Below the pieces are notes generated by a model, which was not told where the DNA came from, did not search any database, and saw nothing but the letters and a program-made list of their open reading frames with translations. Below, in pieces: positions 39,045-50,800 of a DNA stretch of 64,000 nucleotides (positions are counted from its first letter, which is position 1; every line of letters starts with the position of its first letter). Origin of the DNA: Rhodoferax sp. (GTDB taxonomy: Bacteria > Pseudomonadota > Gammaproteobacteria > Burkholderiales > Burkholderiaceae_C); contig SSFF01000003.1 of NCBI GenBank assembly GCA_008015235.1, forward strand, positions 248,001 to 312,000, given 5' to 3'. The position numbers and the translations under genes are program-made.

Positions 39045-39683
39045 ATGAAAATTCTCGTCATTGATGATCACGTTCTGGTTCGTGAAGGTCTCAAACAAGT
39101 GTTGCGCACTTTGGACGATGATGTCGAAGTCTTTCTGGTAGGGACCTGTGCACAAGGTTTCAGCATTGCCCTCGAGCACCCCGATCTGGATCTGGTATTG
39201 CTGGATTACCACCTTCCCGACATGAATGGCCTCGACGCTTTGGGCATACTTGCGCGTCGCCACCCGGATGTCCCGGTCCTGATCCTTTCTGGCTCATCCA
39301 ACCCACAGATCATGCACCAGGTCCTGCAAGCTGGCGCTGCCGGCTATGCCACCAAAACCAGTGTGAGCGAAGAATTGCTCAATGCAGTGCAGAGCGTGCT
39401 GGCAGGAGACATCTACATGCCGCCGATGTCTTCGCAAATTTTTGACCAGGACTATCCTGGCCCCTCCAGCTCACTCAATCCATTGAGCCCCAAGCAGGAA
39501 CAAGTGTTGTCAGAACTGCTTGCTGGCCGCTCCAACCCGGACATTGCACGCCTTCTCTCGATTTCCGAGGAAACCGTCAAATCCCACATGGCCGCCATCC
39601 TGCGCCACTTCAATGTCCAGAACCGGACCCAGGCCGTGGTAGCGGCCACCCGGTGCGGGTACCGCGCCCAAAATCGCGCTTAA
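39045..39683 (+). CDS. LuxR/NarL-family response regulator
   Basis: The 212-residue protein has an N-terminal receiver domain (about 1-120) with ILVIDDHVLVREG and VLLDYHLPDMNGLDAL (phospho-acceptor Asp near residue 54), and a C-terminal LuxR HTH (about 145-205: LSPKQEQVLSELLAGRSNPD, then IARLLSISEETVKSHM). It converges with the hybrid kinase gene, whose stop is three bases away, and is the likely partner of that kinase. Its targets may include the TonB receptor operon. Confidence 0.93.
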   Translation: MKILVIDDHVLVREGLKQVLRTLDDDVEVFLVGTCAQGFSIALEHPDLDLVLLDYHLPDMNGLDALGILARRHPDVPVLILSGSSNPQIMHQVLQAGAAGYATKTSVSEELLNAVQSVLAGDIYMPPMSSQIFDQDYPGPSSSLNPLSPKQEQVLSELLAGRSNPDIARLLSISEETVKSHMAAILRHFNVQNRTQAVVAATRCGYRAQNRA

Positions 39684-39686
39684 CGG

Positions 39687-41660
39687 TCAAGTACCACGAG
39701 GCGACTGCGATTTTTTTGTGATCCTTGCTTCGGCCGCTGTGTTAGCCAAATGCCTCACCAGGCTGCGCAACTTGGCGGGACGAACCGGTTTATGCAGCAG
39801 CGTCAGCGAAGCAGCACGTGCCGCCTGCATCAAATCAGCATCGGTGTCCCCACTGACAACACATGCCGGCACCGACCACCCTACCAATTTGCGCACCTGT
39901 GCAATGACATCCAATCCGTTGTTTTCACCTCCCAGACGGAAGTCGCTGATCACCACATCGACCGCGAAGCCTTGCTGTACGGATTTGAAGGCGAGAACCG
40001 CAGTCCCCACTGCACACACTTCGCAGCCCCAGGACTGCAACAACTCCTCCTGGGCTTGGCGCGACGTGAAATCATCCTCTACAACCAAGACCCGAACACC
40101 TTCCAGCGAGTTCTGGGGCAAGGCGGGGACTACAGCTTCTGGATGACGTATCTGAGCCACCAAAGGGGTACTGGACAGTGGCACCACGATAGAAAAGCGG
40201 GTACCGCAGCCCGGAGCTGAGTTCAACTCAATGGAATGCCCCAACAGACGGGCACTGCGCTGCACAATGTTCAGGCCCAGCCCCAGACCCTGGGTACGAT
40301 CCCGGGCTGCATTTCCCACCTGAAAGAACTCCCGGAATATGTCGGACTGGTGTTCAGGGGCAATACCAACCCCTGAGTCCATCACATCAATGCGAATGCT
40401 CTTGCCCTGGTGTATCTTGCGGCAACGCACCATGACCGTTCCGGTATGGGTATAGCGAAGGGCGTTGTTGGCCAGATTCATGACCATGCGCTGCAGTAGA
40501 ACCGGATCACTCAAGCACCAGAGACTGGTCGGGCGCACCCGCAAACGCAAGCCCTTGTCACGGGCCGTCGATGTATTGGAAACACGGACAAAATCAAAAA
40601 TCACATTGATATTGACCGGCCGCACATTCGCTTTCACCGCCCCTGCATCCAGTCTGGAAACGTCCAGCAACCCGTCGAGCAGGTTCTGCATGGCCTGCAC
40701 CGAAGCATCCAGGTGCTGCACCAACTGGCGCATGGGAACATCCATTGGGTACTGGGCTAATCGCGCCACAAACAAGCCCAGGGCATGGATGGGCTGGCGC
40801 AAGTCATGGCTCGCAGCGGCCAGAAAACGGGATTTGGCCAAAGTGGCGTTTTCAGCCTCCTCCTTCTTCTCCCGCAGCTCCTGCGTCACCGCAGTCACCC
40901 TCTGCTCCAGCTCCTCCCTGCCCCACGCCAGGCGCTGTGCCATGTCATTCAAGGCATGGTGCAACTCAATCAAGGGCTCATGGGGTGACAAGCCATGCTG
41001 CAACTCGAAGTCACCTAGCCCGATACGCTGAATACGGCGCGAAAGACTCATCACAGGACGTACCACCCGCTCACCCAGCTGCAACGCCAACATTCCACCT
41101 ACCAGCAAGCCAAGACCACCGACCCCAAAGGCAACCATGAGCAGATTGCGCTCCTGATTGCGCAGTGGTTCCATGGAAATTTCGACCACGGCATATCCCA
41201 TTACCTGGGTATTGACGCCAGCATCGTCGGATGCTGCAGAGTACAAATCATCCAGCTGCACATTGCGTGTGGTGATTGCCTCCATGACGGAGTCGATGCC
41301 CATTTCACGCTGACGCGCCAGATAGGCTGGATCAGAGAGGTTGGAGAATGTCTGGTAAGACCCCGTCCCGGACTGGGCCAACACCTGCCCGCCCGGTGAA
41401 AGAACGGCCACAAAACGGACGCCTGGCTCTTTGCGCACTGCCATGACCACACCTTGCAGAGCCGTTGCATTGCCGGAAAAAATCCCGTACTCACTGGCCA
41501 AAGCCACCTTTTGCACCAGCAATCGCGCCTGCTGCTGGTGGGCGCTGCCCAAGTCGGACACACGACCGGACCAAAACACCCCAACCATGATCACCACGGT
41601 CAACAGCACTGGCACCAAGGCAGCCACCAGCATGCGCGAACGGATAGAAGAAAACTTCAT
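39687..41660 (-). CDS. Hybrid sensor histidine kinase with periplasmic domain
   Basis: The 657-residue protein has an N-terminal span (about 11-31), a periplasmic domain (about 32-170), a second span (about 171-193), HAMP (about 195-245), a coiled coil, HisKA with ASHDLRQPIHAL (His near 285), HATPase with GLGLGLNIVQ, and a C-terminal receiver with VLVVEDD and VISDFRLGG (Asp near 575). The ATG overlaps the stop of the binding-protein gene by four bases. Its periplasmic domain may contact that protein. Confidence 0.94.
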   Translation of the reverse strand: MKFSSIRSRMLVAALVPVLLTVVIMVGVFWSGRVSDLGSAHQQQARLLVQKVALASEYGIFSGNATALQGVVMAVRKEPGVRFVAVLSPGGQVLAQSGTGSYQTFSNLSDPAYLARQREMGIDSVMEAITTRNVQLDDLYSAASDDAGVNTQVMGYAVVEISMEPLRNQERNLLMVAFGVGGLGLLVGGMLALQLGERVVRPVMSLSRRIQRIGLGDFELQHGLSPHEPLIELHHALNDMAQRLAWGREELEQRVTAVTQELREKKEEAENATLAKSRFLAAASHDLRQPIHALGLFVARLAQYPMDVPMRQLVQHLDASVQAMQNLLDGLLDVSRLDAGAVKANVRPVNINVIFDFVRVSNTSTARDKGLRLRVRPTSLWCLSDPVLLQRMVMNLANNALRYTHTGTVMVRCRKIHQGKSIRIDVMDSGVGIAPEHQSDIFREFFQVGNAARDRTQGLGLGLNIVQRSARLLGHSIELNSAPGCGTRFSIVVPLSSTPLVAQIRHPEAVVPALPQNSLEGVRVLVVEDDFTSRQAQEELLQSWGCEVCAVGTAVLAFKSVQQGFAVDVVISDFRLGGENNGLDVIAQVRKLVGWSVPACVVSGDTDADLMQAARAASLTLLHKPVRPAKLRSLVRHLANTAAEARITKKSQSPRGT

Positions 41661-42589
41661 GGTTTGCGCTCCATTCGCTTCAGTCGCTCCAACAACCCGA
41701 CGTCATCCACCGACACACCCAATGACCTTGCAACGTGCTCATTTACGCTGATACTGAAATCCGCCGGGTATTGCAAGAGCCCAACCACACCTCCCCGCAG
41801 CAATACACGCGCAGTGTCGGCCGTCTGGGCGCCAATCTGCACCGGTGTACTGTACAAAGCGACCAAGGCACCAGCCTTCACGTAGGCCGGGGAAAAAGCA
41901 AAAACCCCCAGCTTGGAACGGTAGCTGGCCAGCAACACATTGGACACCGTCGTGCTGTTGAATACCATGGGATCGGCTACGGCCAACAATGCATCCGCAC
42001 CCTCCAAGGCTTGCCTGGTGGCCTCACCCAATGGCACCGCAGGGCCCACCACACCGGCGCTTTCGGTCCAGGATCGCGCTGCCAGGGCAGCCTGCAGTAG
42101 ATGCCTTTGTCCAATCGAATCAGGCCCCCAAAGAACCCCCACTCGGCGCACATCGGGTTGCACCAGATGGATCAAGTCCAACTGGCGCCCAAATGGCTGA
42201 TCCAGGAAGATGCCATACACCGGCCCCGCCGATTTCCGTCCAGGCTCGCGCAAGACTTTTTCGAAAGTTGCCCGGGGTATCAGTGCCGCCACAATGGGCA
42301 AGCGCGTATCCGAGGCCAGTAAAGTACGCAATGCGGCGGCCCCCAAGGTAACAACCACCTTCGGCGCCTTGGAGAGCAAAACCTCCATGGCATCCCCATC
42401 CGTGGCATACGCTACCGGTATTCCAGTGGCCGTGCCCGAACGCTGCAGTTCAGACTGAATGGCATCACTGACCTGAACGTAGCTGGGAGCGCGTTCACTT
42501 CCGAGTATGGCCACCGACTGGCTCCAGGCAGCACCCATACCGCCCAGACAGAGCGCAGTCATCAGGAGGAAAGACCAGCACAAGCGCAC
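41657..42589 (-). CDS. ABC-type substrate-binding protein (ABC_sub_bind family), orphan
   Basis: The 310-residue protein has a signal peptide (about 1-23, ending near AWSQ) and resembles the ABC_sub_bind family (PF04392). No permease or ATPase gene is nearby. It lies between a TonB-dependent receptor and a hybrid kinase in the same operon, so it may be a periplasmic sensor subunit for the kinase rather than a transporter part. The ligand is unknown. Confidence 0.8.
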   Translation of the reverse strand: MRLCWSFLLMTALCLGGMGAAWSQSVAILGSERAPSYVQVSDAIQSELQRSGTATGIPVAYATDGDAMEVLLSKAPKVVVTLGAAALRTLLASDTRLPIVAALIPRATFEKVLREPGRKSAGPVYGIFLDQPFGRQLDLIHLVQPDVRRVGVLWGPDSIGQRHLLQAALAARSWTESAGVVGPAVPLGEATRQALEGADALLAVADPMVFNSTTVSNVLLASYRSKLGVFAFSPAYVKAGALVALYSTPVQIGAQTADTARVLLRGGVVGLLQYPADFSISVNEHVARSLGVSVDDVGLLERLKRMERKP

Positions 42590-42597
42590 TGCGGGCC

Positions 42598-44595
42598 TCA
42601 GTAGTCCAAACGCATGGAGACAAATGCGCGTTTATCAAAAAAGAACTTCTTGTCTCCATCGGCAAAAGGCGTGTTCAGATTCTGCAACGTCAAAGCCAAC
42701 TCACCTTTTTTGCCCCATGCACTCCACCGCTGGGCCAGGTGCAAATCGCTGCGCACCATGGAATACAAACCTGCGTTGTCAGAGGTCAATGCATAACGGT
42801 CAGCACTCTGGAAGCTGATCCCGGCGCTCAGCCCCTTGCCCATCTCCTGTATCCACAGCAATGAGCTTGCAGACTTTGGTGCGCCATATTCCACCCTGCG
42901 CAAGGTGTTGGCAGTGGGCACTGCCAACTGGTGCACGTCAATATTTGTGCTGGTATATCCCAGAACCACTTGGCTACCGCGCCGGTTGTTCCACTTCAGT
43001 TGCAATTCGAACCCGCCAATGGTGTAGGCATCCCCATTGCGAGAGGTGGCTGGCTGGTTCAAGTCCAGACCGATGCCATCACCGATGGACTCGGAAAATC
43101 CGCGCACATCGACCGCCAATGGACTGTTCGGTAGCAGCCAGGCATACCCCAGTTCACGGCTCAGTATGGTTTCTGACTTCAGATCGGCATTGCCATACGC
43201 GTAGTAGCCCGTGGGACTTCCGCCCGCCAGTGCGTAATAGCGAACCCTGGAATATTTCTCAAACGCGCTGGGGGTCCGAAATGCCGTCGAAATGCCCGCT
43301 CGCACCACATGCCCTGCCTGAGGTTGCCAATTCACCATGAGCCGGGGGGCTGTGTTGAATCCGCCGATATCGCTGGCTTCGGCCAACCCTCCGGCATTGA
43401 CCAGCACATGCGCATGCGGCTTCCACTCGGCATTGAAAAAAATCCGCCGGAAATGGCTGCTGACCGACCCAATGGTGTCCAACGTAGAAGCAGAGGTAAT
43501 CAATTCGTCACGGAATTCCACCCCCGAAACCCAGCGCAACTGCTCGTTGAACCTGAAGGTATGCTGAACGCCCAGTACGTCATTGACTTCCTGCCCGGAT
43601 GACTCGATCGTGATGCCATAGTACGGTGCGTAACCCGCCGCCGGATTCAAATAGGGATAGCCGTCCCGGTTGAACATCGCTGTACGCGAAAGAGTCACAG
43701 CAACATCCTCGTCCTGCGAAATCGTATGGCGCCAATCCAGTTGCGCAAACTGGGATCCCAAAAAACGCAACCGTTCGCGGCTGCCGTAATTGTCGGGTCC
43801 CATCTCGCCACGGTAGGCTGCAACCTCCACGGCACCGGCACGCAAATCAAGCTCGGATCCGGGGTGGAGGCTGTGACTGGACGCGAAATTTACCCTGCTG
43901 ACCTGCGCGTCGCCCTTGGCATACTTTCCGTCGGTGAAGACCTTGCGCAACCCCGAGTCCGCACGGTTGTCGACTGATATCCTGTATTGGCTGGTATCGC
44001 TCCCCCAACCCAAGCGTGCACCGACATCATTAACCCCATTTTCCCCCGACGTCAGCTTGGCACTTCCGCCCACAGTTTCGGCAACATCCCTGGACACGAT
44101 ATTCACAACGCCCAGGAAAGCTCGCGCACCGTAGGCCGCCGAGTTGGAGCCGCGCAATACCTCAATCCGCTCGATGTCATCCAAGGACAAGGTCTGCCAC
44201 CCCAGGCCCGCCGACCCCTGGAGGAAACCGGAATACACCGAACGCCCATCCACCAAGACCTGGATGCGGTTGGCAAACGCTTCATAGCGCCCATGGTAGG
44301 TCGCGATGGGCGCATCTTCCTCGAATGAATGTGTCGTCTGGAAGCCCGGAACAAAGCGCAAGACATCCACTACATCGCGCGCGCCCGTCATGCGGATGAA
44401 CTCGCGGTCCAGAATCGTCATGGCGCCCGGAGTCTCGTCCAGGCGCTGGGCCAAGCGTGACACCGACAGCACGACCGGCACATCGGCCAGAAAATCCTGC
44501 TCACTCAAGGCCGAGGCGGCCGTTGCGGACTGGGCCTGGGCCAGTTCCGCGCCCAGCGCACACGCACAGGCCACAGTGAGGTAACGAAGCTGCAT
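42598..44595 (-). CDS. TonB-dependent outer-membrane receptor
   Basis: The 665-residue protein has a signal peptide (about 1-21), a plug domain (about 40-160) with ETPGAMTILDREFIRMTGAR and GLGWQTLSLDDIERIEVLRG, and a beta-barrel ending in an aromatic residue (SMRLDY). It resembles receptors for vitamin B12, siderophores or similar ligands; the ligand cannot be told. It is first in the receptor/binding-protein/kinase operon, eight bases before the next gene. Confidence 0.9.
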   Translation of the reverse strand: MQLRYLTVACACALGAELAQAQSATAASALSEQDFLADVPVVLSVSRLAQRLDETPGAMTILDREFIRMTGARDVVDVLRFVPGFQTTHSFEEDAPIATYHGRYEAFANRIQVLVDGRSVYSGFLQGSAGLGWQTLSLDDIERIEVLRGSNSAAYGARAFLGVVNIVSRDVAETVGGSAKLTSGENGVNDVGARLGWGSDTSQYRISVDNRADSGLRKVFTDGKYAKGDAQVSRVNFASSHSLHPGSELDLRAGAVEVAAYRGEMGPDNYGSRERLRFLGSQFAQLDWRHTISQDEDVAVTLSRTAMFNRDGYPYLNPAAGYAPYYGITIESSGQEVNDVLGVQHTFRFNEQLRWVSGVEFRDELITSASTLDTIGSVSSHFRRIFFNAEWKPHAHVLVNAGGLAEASDIGGFNTAPRLMVNWQPQAGHVVRAGISTAFRTPSAFEKYSRVRYYALAGGSPTGYYAYGNADLKSETILSRELGYAWLLPNSPLAVDVRGFSESIGDGIGLDLNQPATSRNGDAYTIGGFELQLKWNNRRGSQVVLGYTSTNIDVHQLAVPTANTLRRVEYGAPKSASSLLWIQEMGKGLSAGISFQSADRYALTSDNAGLYSMVRSDLHLAQRWSAWGKKGELALTLQNLNTPFADGDKKFFFDKRAFVSMRLDY

Positions 44596-44693
44596 GAAGA
44601 AATTCCGAACGCAAGGCCTGGTTTTTTGAATTGGATCAATCTTTCCCTTGTCTCTAGTCTACAGAGGTTATTCAGAGCAGCGAAAATAGTTCC

Positions 44694-45837
<1,144 letters not shown>

Positions 45838-45845
<8 letters not shown>

Positions 45846-46491
45846 ACCGTCCTACACCATCCCCGCAGAAGACATCAGCGCCGTGGTGCTGGCTGGCGGC
45901 CAGGGGAGCCGCATGGGCGGTGTCGACAAAGGTCTGCAGCCGTTTCGCGGGCAGGCGCTGGCCCAGCATGCCGCACAGCGCCTGTGGTCGTCCCACAGCG
46001 TCGGCAGCTTGGCGCTCAGCGCCAACCGAAACCCCCAGGCCTACGCCGCATTCGGCTGGACCGTGGTGCCCGACCTGCTGGAAGGCTTCCAGGGCCCGCT
46101 GGCGGGATTCCTGGCGGGCTGGTCGGTGTGCCGGACCCCTTACCTGCTGACCATCCCCTGCGACACGCCGCTGTTCCCGCACGACCTGGTGGCGCACATG
46201 GCGGCCACGCTGCGGGCCCAGCAGGCCCGCATCGCCATGGCCTGTGCGCCCGAATCCCCGACCCAACCCGAACTGCGCCGCCAGCCCGCCTTTTGCCTGA
46301 TGCACCGCAGCGTCGCCGACGACTTGCAGCGCTTTGTGCAGGAGGGCGGACGCAAAATAGGAGCCTGGGCCCAACGCCACCCGCTGGCGCTGGTACCGTT
46401 CAACCGCCCGCAGGACAGTCCTTGGGCGTTCACCAACGTCAACACCCTGGACGACCTGCACGCACTGGAATGTCGAACCGAGCTGCCATGA
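45838..46491 (+). CDS. mobA: Molybdenum cofactor guanylyltransferase
   Basis: The 217-residue protein has [19 protein letters not shown] near the N-terminus, the nucleotidyltransferase loop. It adds GMP to molybdopterin to make the guanine dinucleotide form of the cofactor. The GTG start overlaps moaA by eight bases, and the TGA overlaps the moeA ATG. Confidence 0.92.
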
Positions 46492-47828
46492 AGAACACCA
46501 CTGAGATCGCCGCCGCCCTGCAGGGCTACGACCCGCAGTCCCTGCACGCCGACCAGGTCAGCGCGTTCCTGAACGAACTCATCACACCCGTATCCGATTG
46601 CGAGGAAGTTCCGATAGTGCAGGCCTTGGGCCGAGTCCTGGCCCAGGACATCATTTCGCCCATCAGCGTGCCGCCCCATGACAACTCCGCCATGGACGGC
46701 TTTGCCTTCGACGGCCGCCAGCTGGACAGCGCGCAAGCCTTGCGCCTGCAGATCGTGGGCACTGCCCTGGCGGGCAAGGCCTGGAGTGGAAGCGTCGGCC
46801 CAGGCCAATGCCTGCGCATCATGACCGGGGCCATCCTGCCCGCCGGACTCGATACCGTGGTGCCGCAGGAGTTCACCACCGTGGACGGCGACATGGTGCA
46901 GGTGCCCGCGGGCGTGGTGCAACGCGGCGACAACCGCCGCCTGCTCGGCGAAGATCTGCTGCAAGGCCGCGCGGCGCTACAAAAAGGAGAGCTGCTTACG
47001 CCCGCTGCAATCGGGCTGGTGGCCAGTTTGGGCATTGCCACCGTGCCGGTGACACGGCGCCTGAAGGTAGCCTACTTCTCTACCGGCGACGAAATCCTGA
47101 GCCTGGGCGAACCACCGCGCGAAGGCGCGGTCTACGACAGCAACCGCTACACGGTGCACGGGATGCTCGCCAAGTTGGGCTGCGAAGTGCTCGACTTGGG
47201 CGTGGTGCGCGACGACCCGGCGCTGCTGGAAGCCGCGTTCCGCCAGGCCGCCAACGCCGCCGACGTGGTCATCACCAGTGGCGGGGTCAGCGTGGGCGAA
47301 GCCGATTTCACCAAGGCCATGATGCGCAAGCTCGGCGACGTGGCGTTCTGGAAGATCGCCATGCGCCCGGGTCGCCCCATGGCCGTGGGTCGCATTCCCA
47401 AGGCCAAATTAGCAGCTAGCCCGCACACAGATTGCGCAGAAAGCTATGAAAAAAATAGCAACTTAGAGGCCGAAGCGGCCCTGCTGTTTGGCCTGCCCGG
47501 CAACCCGGTGGCGGTCATGGTTACCTTCCTGGCCTTCGTGCGCCCCGCCCTGCTGCGTCGGATGGGGGCCCGCGCCACGGCTCCGGTGCTGCTGCAGGCC
47601 CTAAGCCAGGAGGCCATCCGCAAGAAACCGGGGCGCACCGAATACCAGCGCGGCATCGTCAGCCTGGGCGCGGACGGGCGGCTGCAGGTGCGCACCACCG
47701 GCAACCAAGGTTCGGGCGTGCTGAGTTCCATGGTCCAAGCCAACGGCCTGATTGTGCTGAATCACGCGCAGGGCAATGTCGCCCCGGGCGACACTGTCCA
47801 GGTGCTGATGCTGGACGGGGTGATGTAA
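46488..47828 (+). CDS. moeA: Molybdopterin molybdenumtransferase
   Basis: MoeA inserts molybdate into molybdopterin. From the ATG at 46488 (ATGA overlap with mobA) it gives 446 residues, with VPPHDNSAMDGFAF, RIMTGAILPAGLDTVVPQE, ITSGGVSVGEADF and LFGLPGNPVAVMVTF. Between MAVGRI and LFGLPGNP it has about 24 extra residues (KAKLAASPHTDCAESYEKNS and on) that come from a dispersed repeat, copy 3. The motifs are otherwise complete, so the enzyme is probably active. Confidence 0.94.
   Translation: MKNTTEIAAALQGYDPQSLHADQVSAFLNELITPVSDCEEVPIVQALGRVLAQDIISPISVPPHDNSAMDGFAFDGRQLDSAQALRLQIVGTALAGKAWSGSVGPGQCLRIMTGAILPAGLDTVVPQEFTTVDGDMVQVPAGVVQRGDNRRLLGEDLLQGRAALQKGELLTPAAIGLVASLGIATVPVTRRLKVAYFSTGDEILSLGEPPREGAVYDSNRYTVHGMLAKLGCEVLDLGVVRDDPALLEAAFRQAANAADVVITSGGVSVGEADFTKAMMRKLGDVAFWKIAMRPGRPMAVGRIPKAKLAASPHTDCAESYEKNSNLEAEAALLFGLPGNPVAVMVTFLAFVRPALLRRMGARATAPVLLQALSQEAIRKKPGRTEYQRGIVSLGADGRLQVRTTGNQGSGVLSSMVQANGLIVLNHAQGNVAPGDTVQVLMLDGVM
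47400..47464. repeat. Dispersed repeat, copy 3, inside moeA (inverted)
   Basis: On the minus strand it reads AGTTGCTATTTTTTTCATAG, CTTTCTGCGCAAT, TGCGGGC, AATTTGGCCTT, aligning along its length with the copy at 62241. It is lower in GC than the flanking moeA sequence and keeps the frame open. Confidence 0.75.
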
Positions 47829-47837
47829 GCCCTGCTC

Positions 47838-50800
47838 TCAGTGCGCCGACGCCGTGGTGGCGTCGGCCAGTGCCACTTCTTTCCTGGGCCCCGGCACGCT
47901 CTTGCGGGCAAGCAGCGTATACATGGTGGGCACCACAAACACGGTGAGCAGCGTGCCCAGGCTCATGCCACCGACAATGACCCAGCCTATCTGTTTGCGG
48001 CTCTCCGCCCCGGCACCAGCGGCCAAAGCCAAAGGCACGGCCCCCAGCACCATGGCCCCCGTGGTCATCATGATCGGACGCAGGCGCTGTGCCGCCGACT
48101 TCTGGATGGCCGCCAGGGTGTCCAGCCCCTGCTCCCGCAGCTGGTTGGCGAACTCCACGATCAGGATGCCGTGCTTGGTAATCAGCCCCACCAGTGTGAT
48201 CAGGCCAATCTGACTGAACACATTGAGCGTGCCGCCCGACCACTTGAGCGCCAGCAAGGCCCCCGCCATCGAAAGCGGCACGCTGAGCATGATGACAAAG
48301 GGGTCGACAAAGCTTTCGAACTGGGCCGACAACACCAAAAAGATGAAGAGCAGGGCGAGTGCGAATACCAGGGTCAGCGATTCCGAGGACTTGGTGAACT
48401 CACGGCTCACCCCGTTGCGGTCGGTGGCGTAGCCGGGCTTGAGTACCTTCTTGGCGGTCTCGTCCATGAACGCCAGCGCCTCGCCCAACGAATAGGTGGC
48501 CGACAGGTTGGCAGTGATGGTGGCCGAGCGCCGCTGGCCAAAGTGATTCAGTTCGCGCGGCGCCACCACCTCCCGGACCTTGACCAGGGCCGACAGCGGA
48601 ACCAGGTCGGCGCCCCGCCCACGCACAAATATCTTTTCAATATCGTCCGGCGTGTCGCGCCCGGTGGAAACGGTTTGCACCACCACATCGTATTGCTCGC
48701 CACCACGCTTGTAGCGCGTCACCTTGCGCCCCCCCAGCATGGTCTCGATAGCCCGGGCCACGGCATCCACGCTGACGCCCATGTCGGCCGCGCGCTCGCG
48801 GTCCACCTCCAGACGGATTTCGGGCTTGTTCAGGCGCAGGTCGGAATCCACTTGGACAAAGCCCGGGTTCTTGGCCATTTCATCCTGGAACGTCCGCACG
48901 GTCTGCGCCAGGTTCTGGTAGCTGTCAGACGTGATGATGACGAACTCCACCGGCCGGGCACTGAATCCCTGCCCCAGTGAGGGCGGCGTAATGGTCAAAG
49001 CGGTAACGCCGGTCAAGGCACCGACCTTCGGGGCCATACTGCCCGCCATCTCCAAGGTTGTGCGCTGGCGCTCCTCCCAGGGTTTGGCTCGGAAGAAGAT
49101 ATTGCCTTGCGAGACCGTCGGGTTGCCAATGGTGGCAAATACACGGTCGAAGTCCGGGTAGTCCTGTGCAATGCGCTCAATGCCTTTGGCGTACCGATCG
49201 GTGTAGGCCAGGGTGGCGCCATCGGGGGCGTTCACCCGCGCCAGCACGACGCCGCGGTCCTCCAGCGGCGACAGTTCACGCTTGATGTCGGCCTGTGCCC
49301 ACCAGCTCACCAGGCCACTGGCCAGCATGACCAGAAGCACCACCCAGCGGTGTGCCAGGGTCCAGGCCAGCAGGCGTGCATATACCCGTGTCACCCACTC
49401 CAATGCCGTCTCCATGTGGCTGTCAAACCATGTCGGATGGGGGTTGTGGCGCAGCAGCAGCGAGGACAGCATGGGTGAAAGCGTCAACGCAATCAGGCCC
49501 GAGATCACCACGGCCCCGGCCAGTGCCAAGGCAAACTCCGAGAACAGGCGCCCGGTACGCCCCGGCGAGAACGCCAGCGGTGCATACACTGCCACCAGCG
49601 TCATGGTCATGGCCACAATGGCAAAGCCAACCTCACGCGCGCCCTTGATGGCCGCCTGGAAAGGGCTCAGCCCCTCTTCGATGTGGCGGTAGATGTTCTC
49701 CAGCATCACGATCGCGTCGTCCACCACCAGTCCAATCGCCAGCACCAAGGCCAGCAGGGTCAAGGTATTGATGCTGAAACCAGCAATCGCCATCATGGCA
49801 AAGGTGCCGATCAAGGCCACCGGTATGGTGAGCAGCGGAATGATGGACGCACGCAAGGTGCGCAGGAACACGAAAATCACCAGCGCCACCAGCACCGAGG
49901 CCTCGACAATGGTCTGGAACACGGCCTTGATGGAGCGGTCAATGAACACCGAATTGTCATTGGCCACTTCAATCTGCACCCCCGGCGGCAGGTCGCGGCG
50001 CAGCTTGTCCAGCAGTTTGACCACTCCGGCCGACAGTTCCAGCGGATTGGCCACTGCCTGCTTGATGACACCAACACCGACCGCATCACGGCCGTTGAGG
50101 CGCACCGTGGAGCGTTCGTCCAGCGGTGCCTGACGCACCCGCGCCACGTCGCCAATGCGGATGCTCTGCCCGTTGACGGTACGGATCACTACCTGGGAAA
50201 ACTCGTGCGGAGTCTGCAGGTCGGTGGCGGCAGTCACATTGAATTCACGCAGGCCACTCTCGATGCGACCGGCTGGCACTTCCAGGTTGCTGCGTCGCAA
50301 AGCGTCTTCCAGGTCCTGCACGGTGAGCTTGTAGGCCGCCAGGCGGTCGGTGTCGACCTCGATCTGCATCGAAAATTTGCGTTCGCCGAATATGGTCACG
50401 TCGGCAGCTCCTGGCGCCGTCTGCAGGACTGGCTTGACCAGGGTATTGGCGATTTCGGACAGCTGCAGGGCGGTGTGCACGTCCGAACTCAGCGCCAGGA
50501 ACACCACCGGAAACGATTCGGCTTCGACCTTCGCGATCACCGGTTCGTCAATGCCCTGGGGCAGGCGCTGGCGCACGCGCGTGACCTTGTCGCGTACATC
50601 GGCCGCGGCCGAGTCGGCGTCGCGGGTAAGTGCAAAACGCACCGAGATCTGGCTGCGTTCCTGGCGGCTTTGCGAGGTGATCACGTCCACCCCTTCGATG
50701 CCCGAGAGCGAATCCTCCAGCACCTTGGTGACCTGGGCCTCCATGACCTCACTCGATGCCCCGGCAAATGCCGTCGTCACCGACACCACGGGTTCATCTA

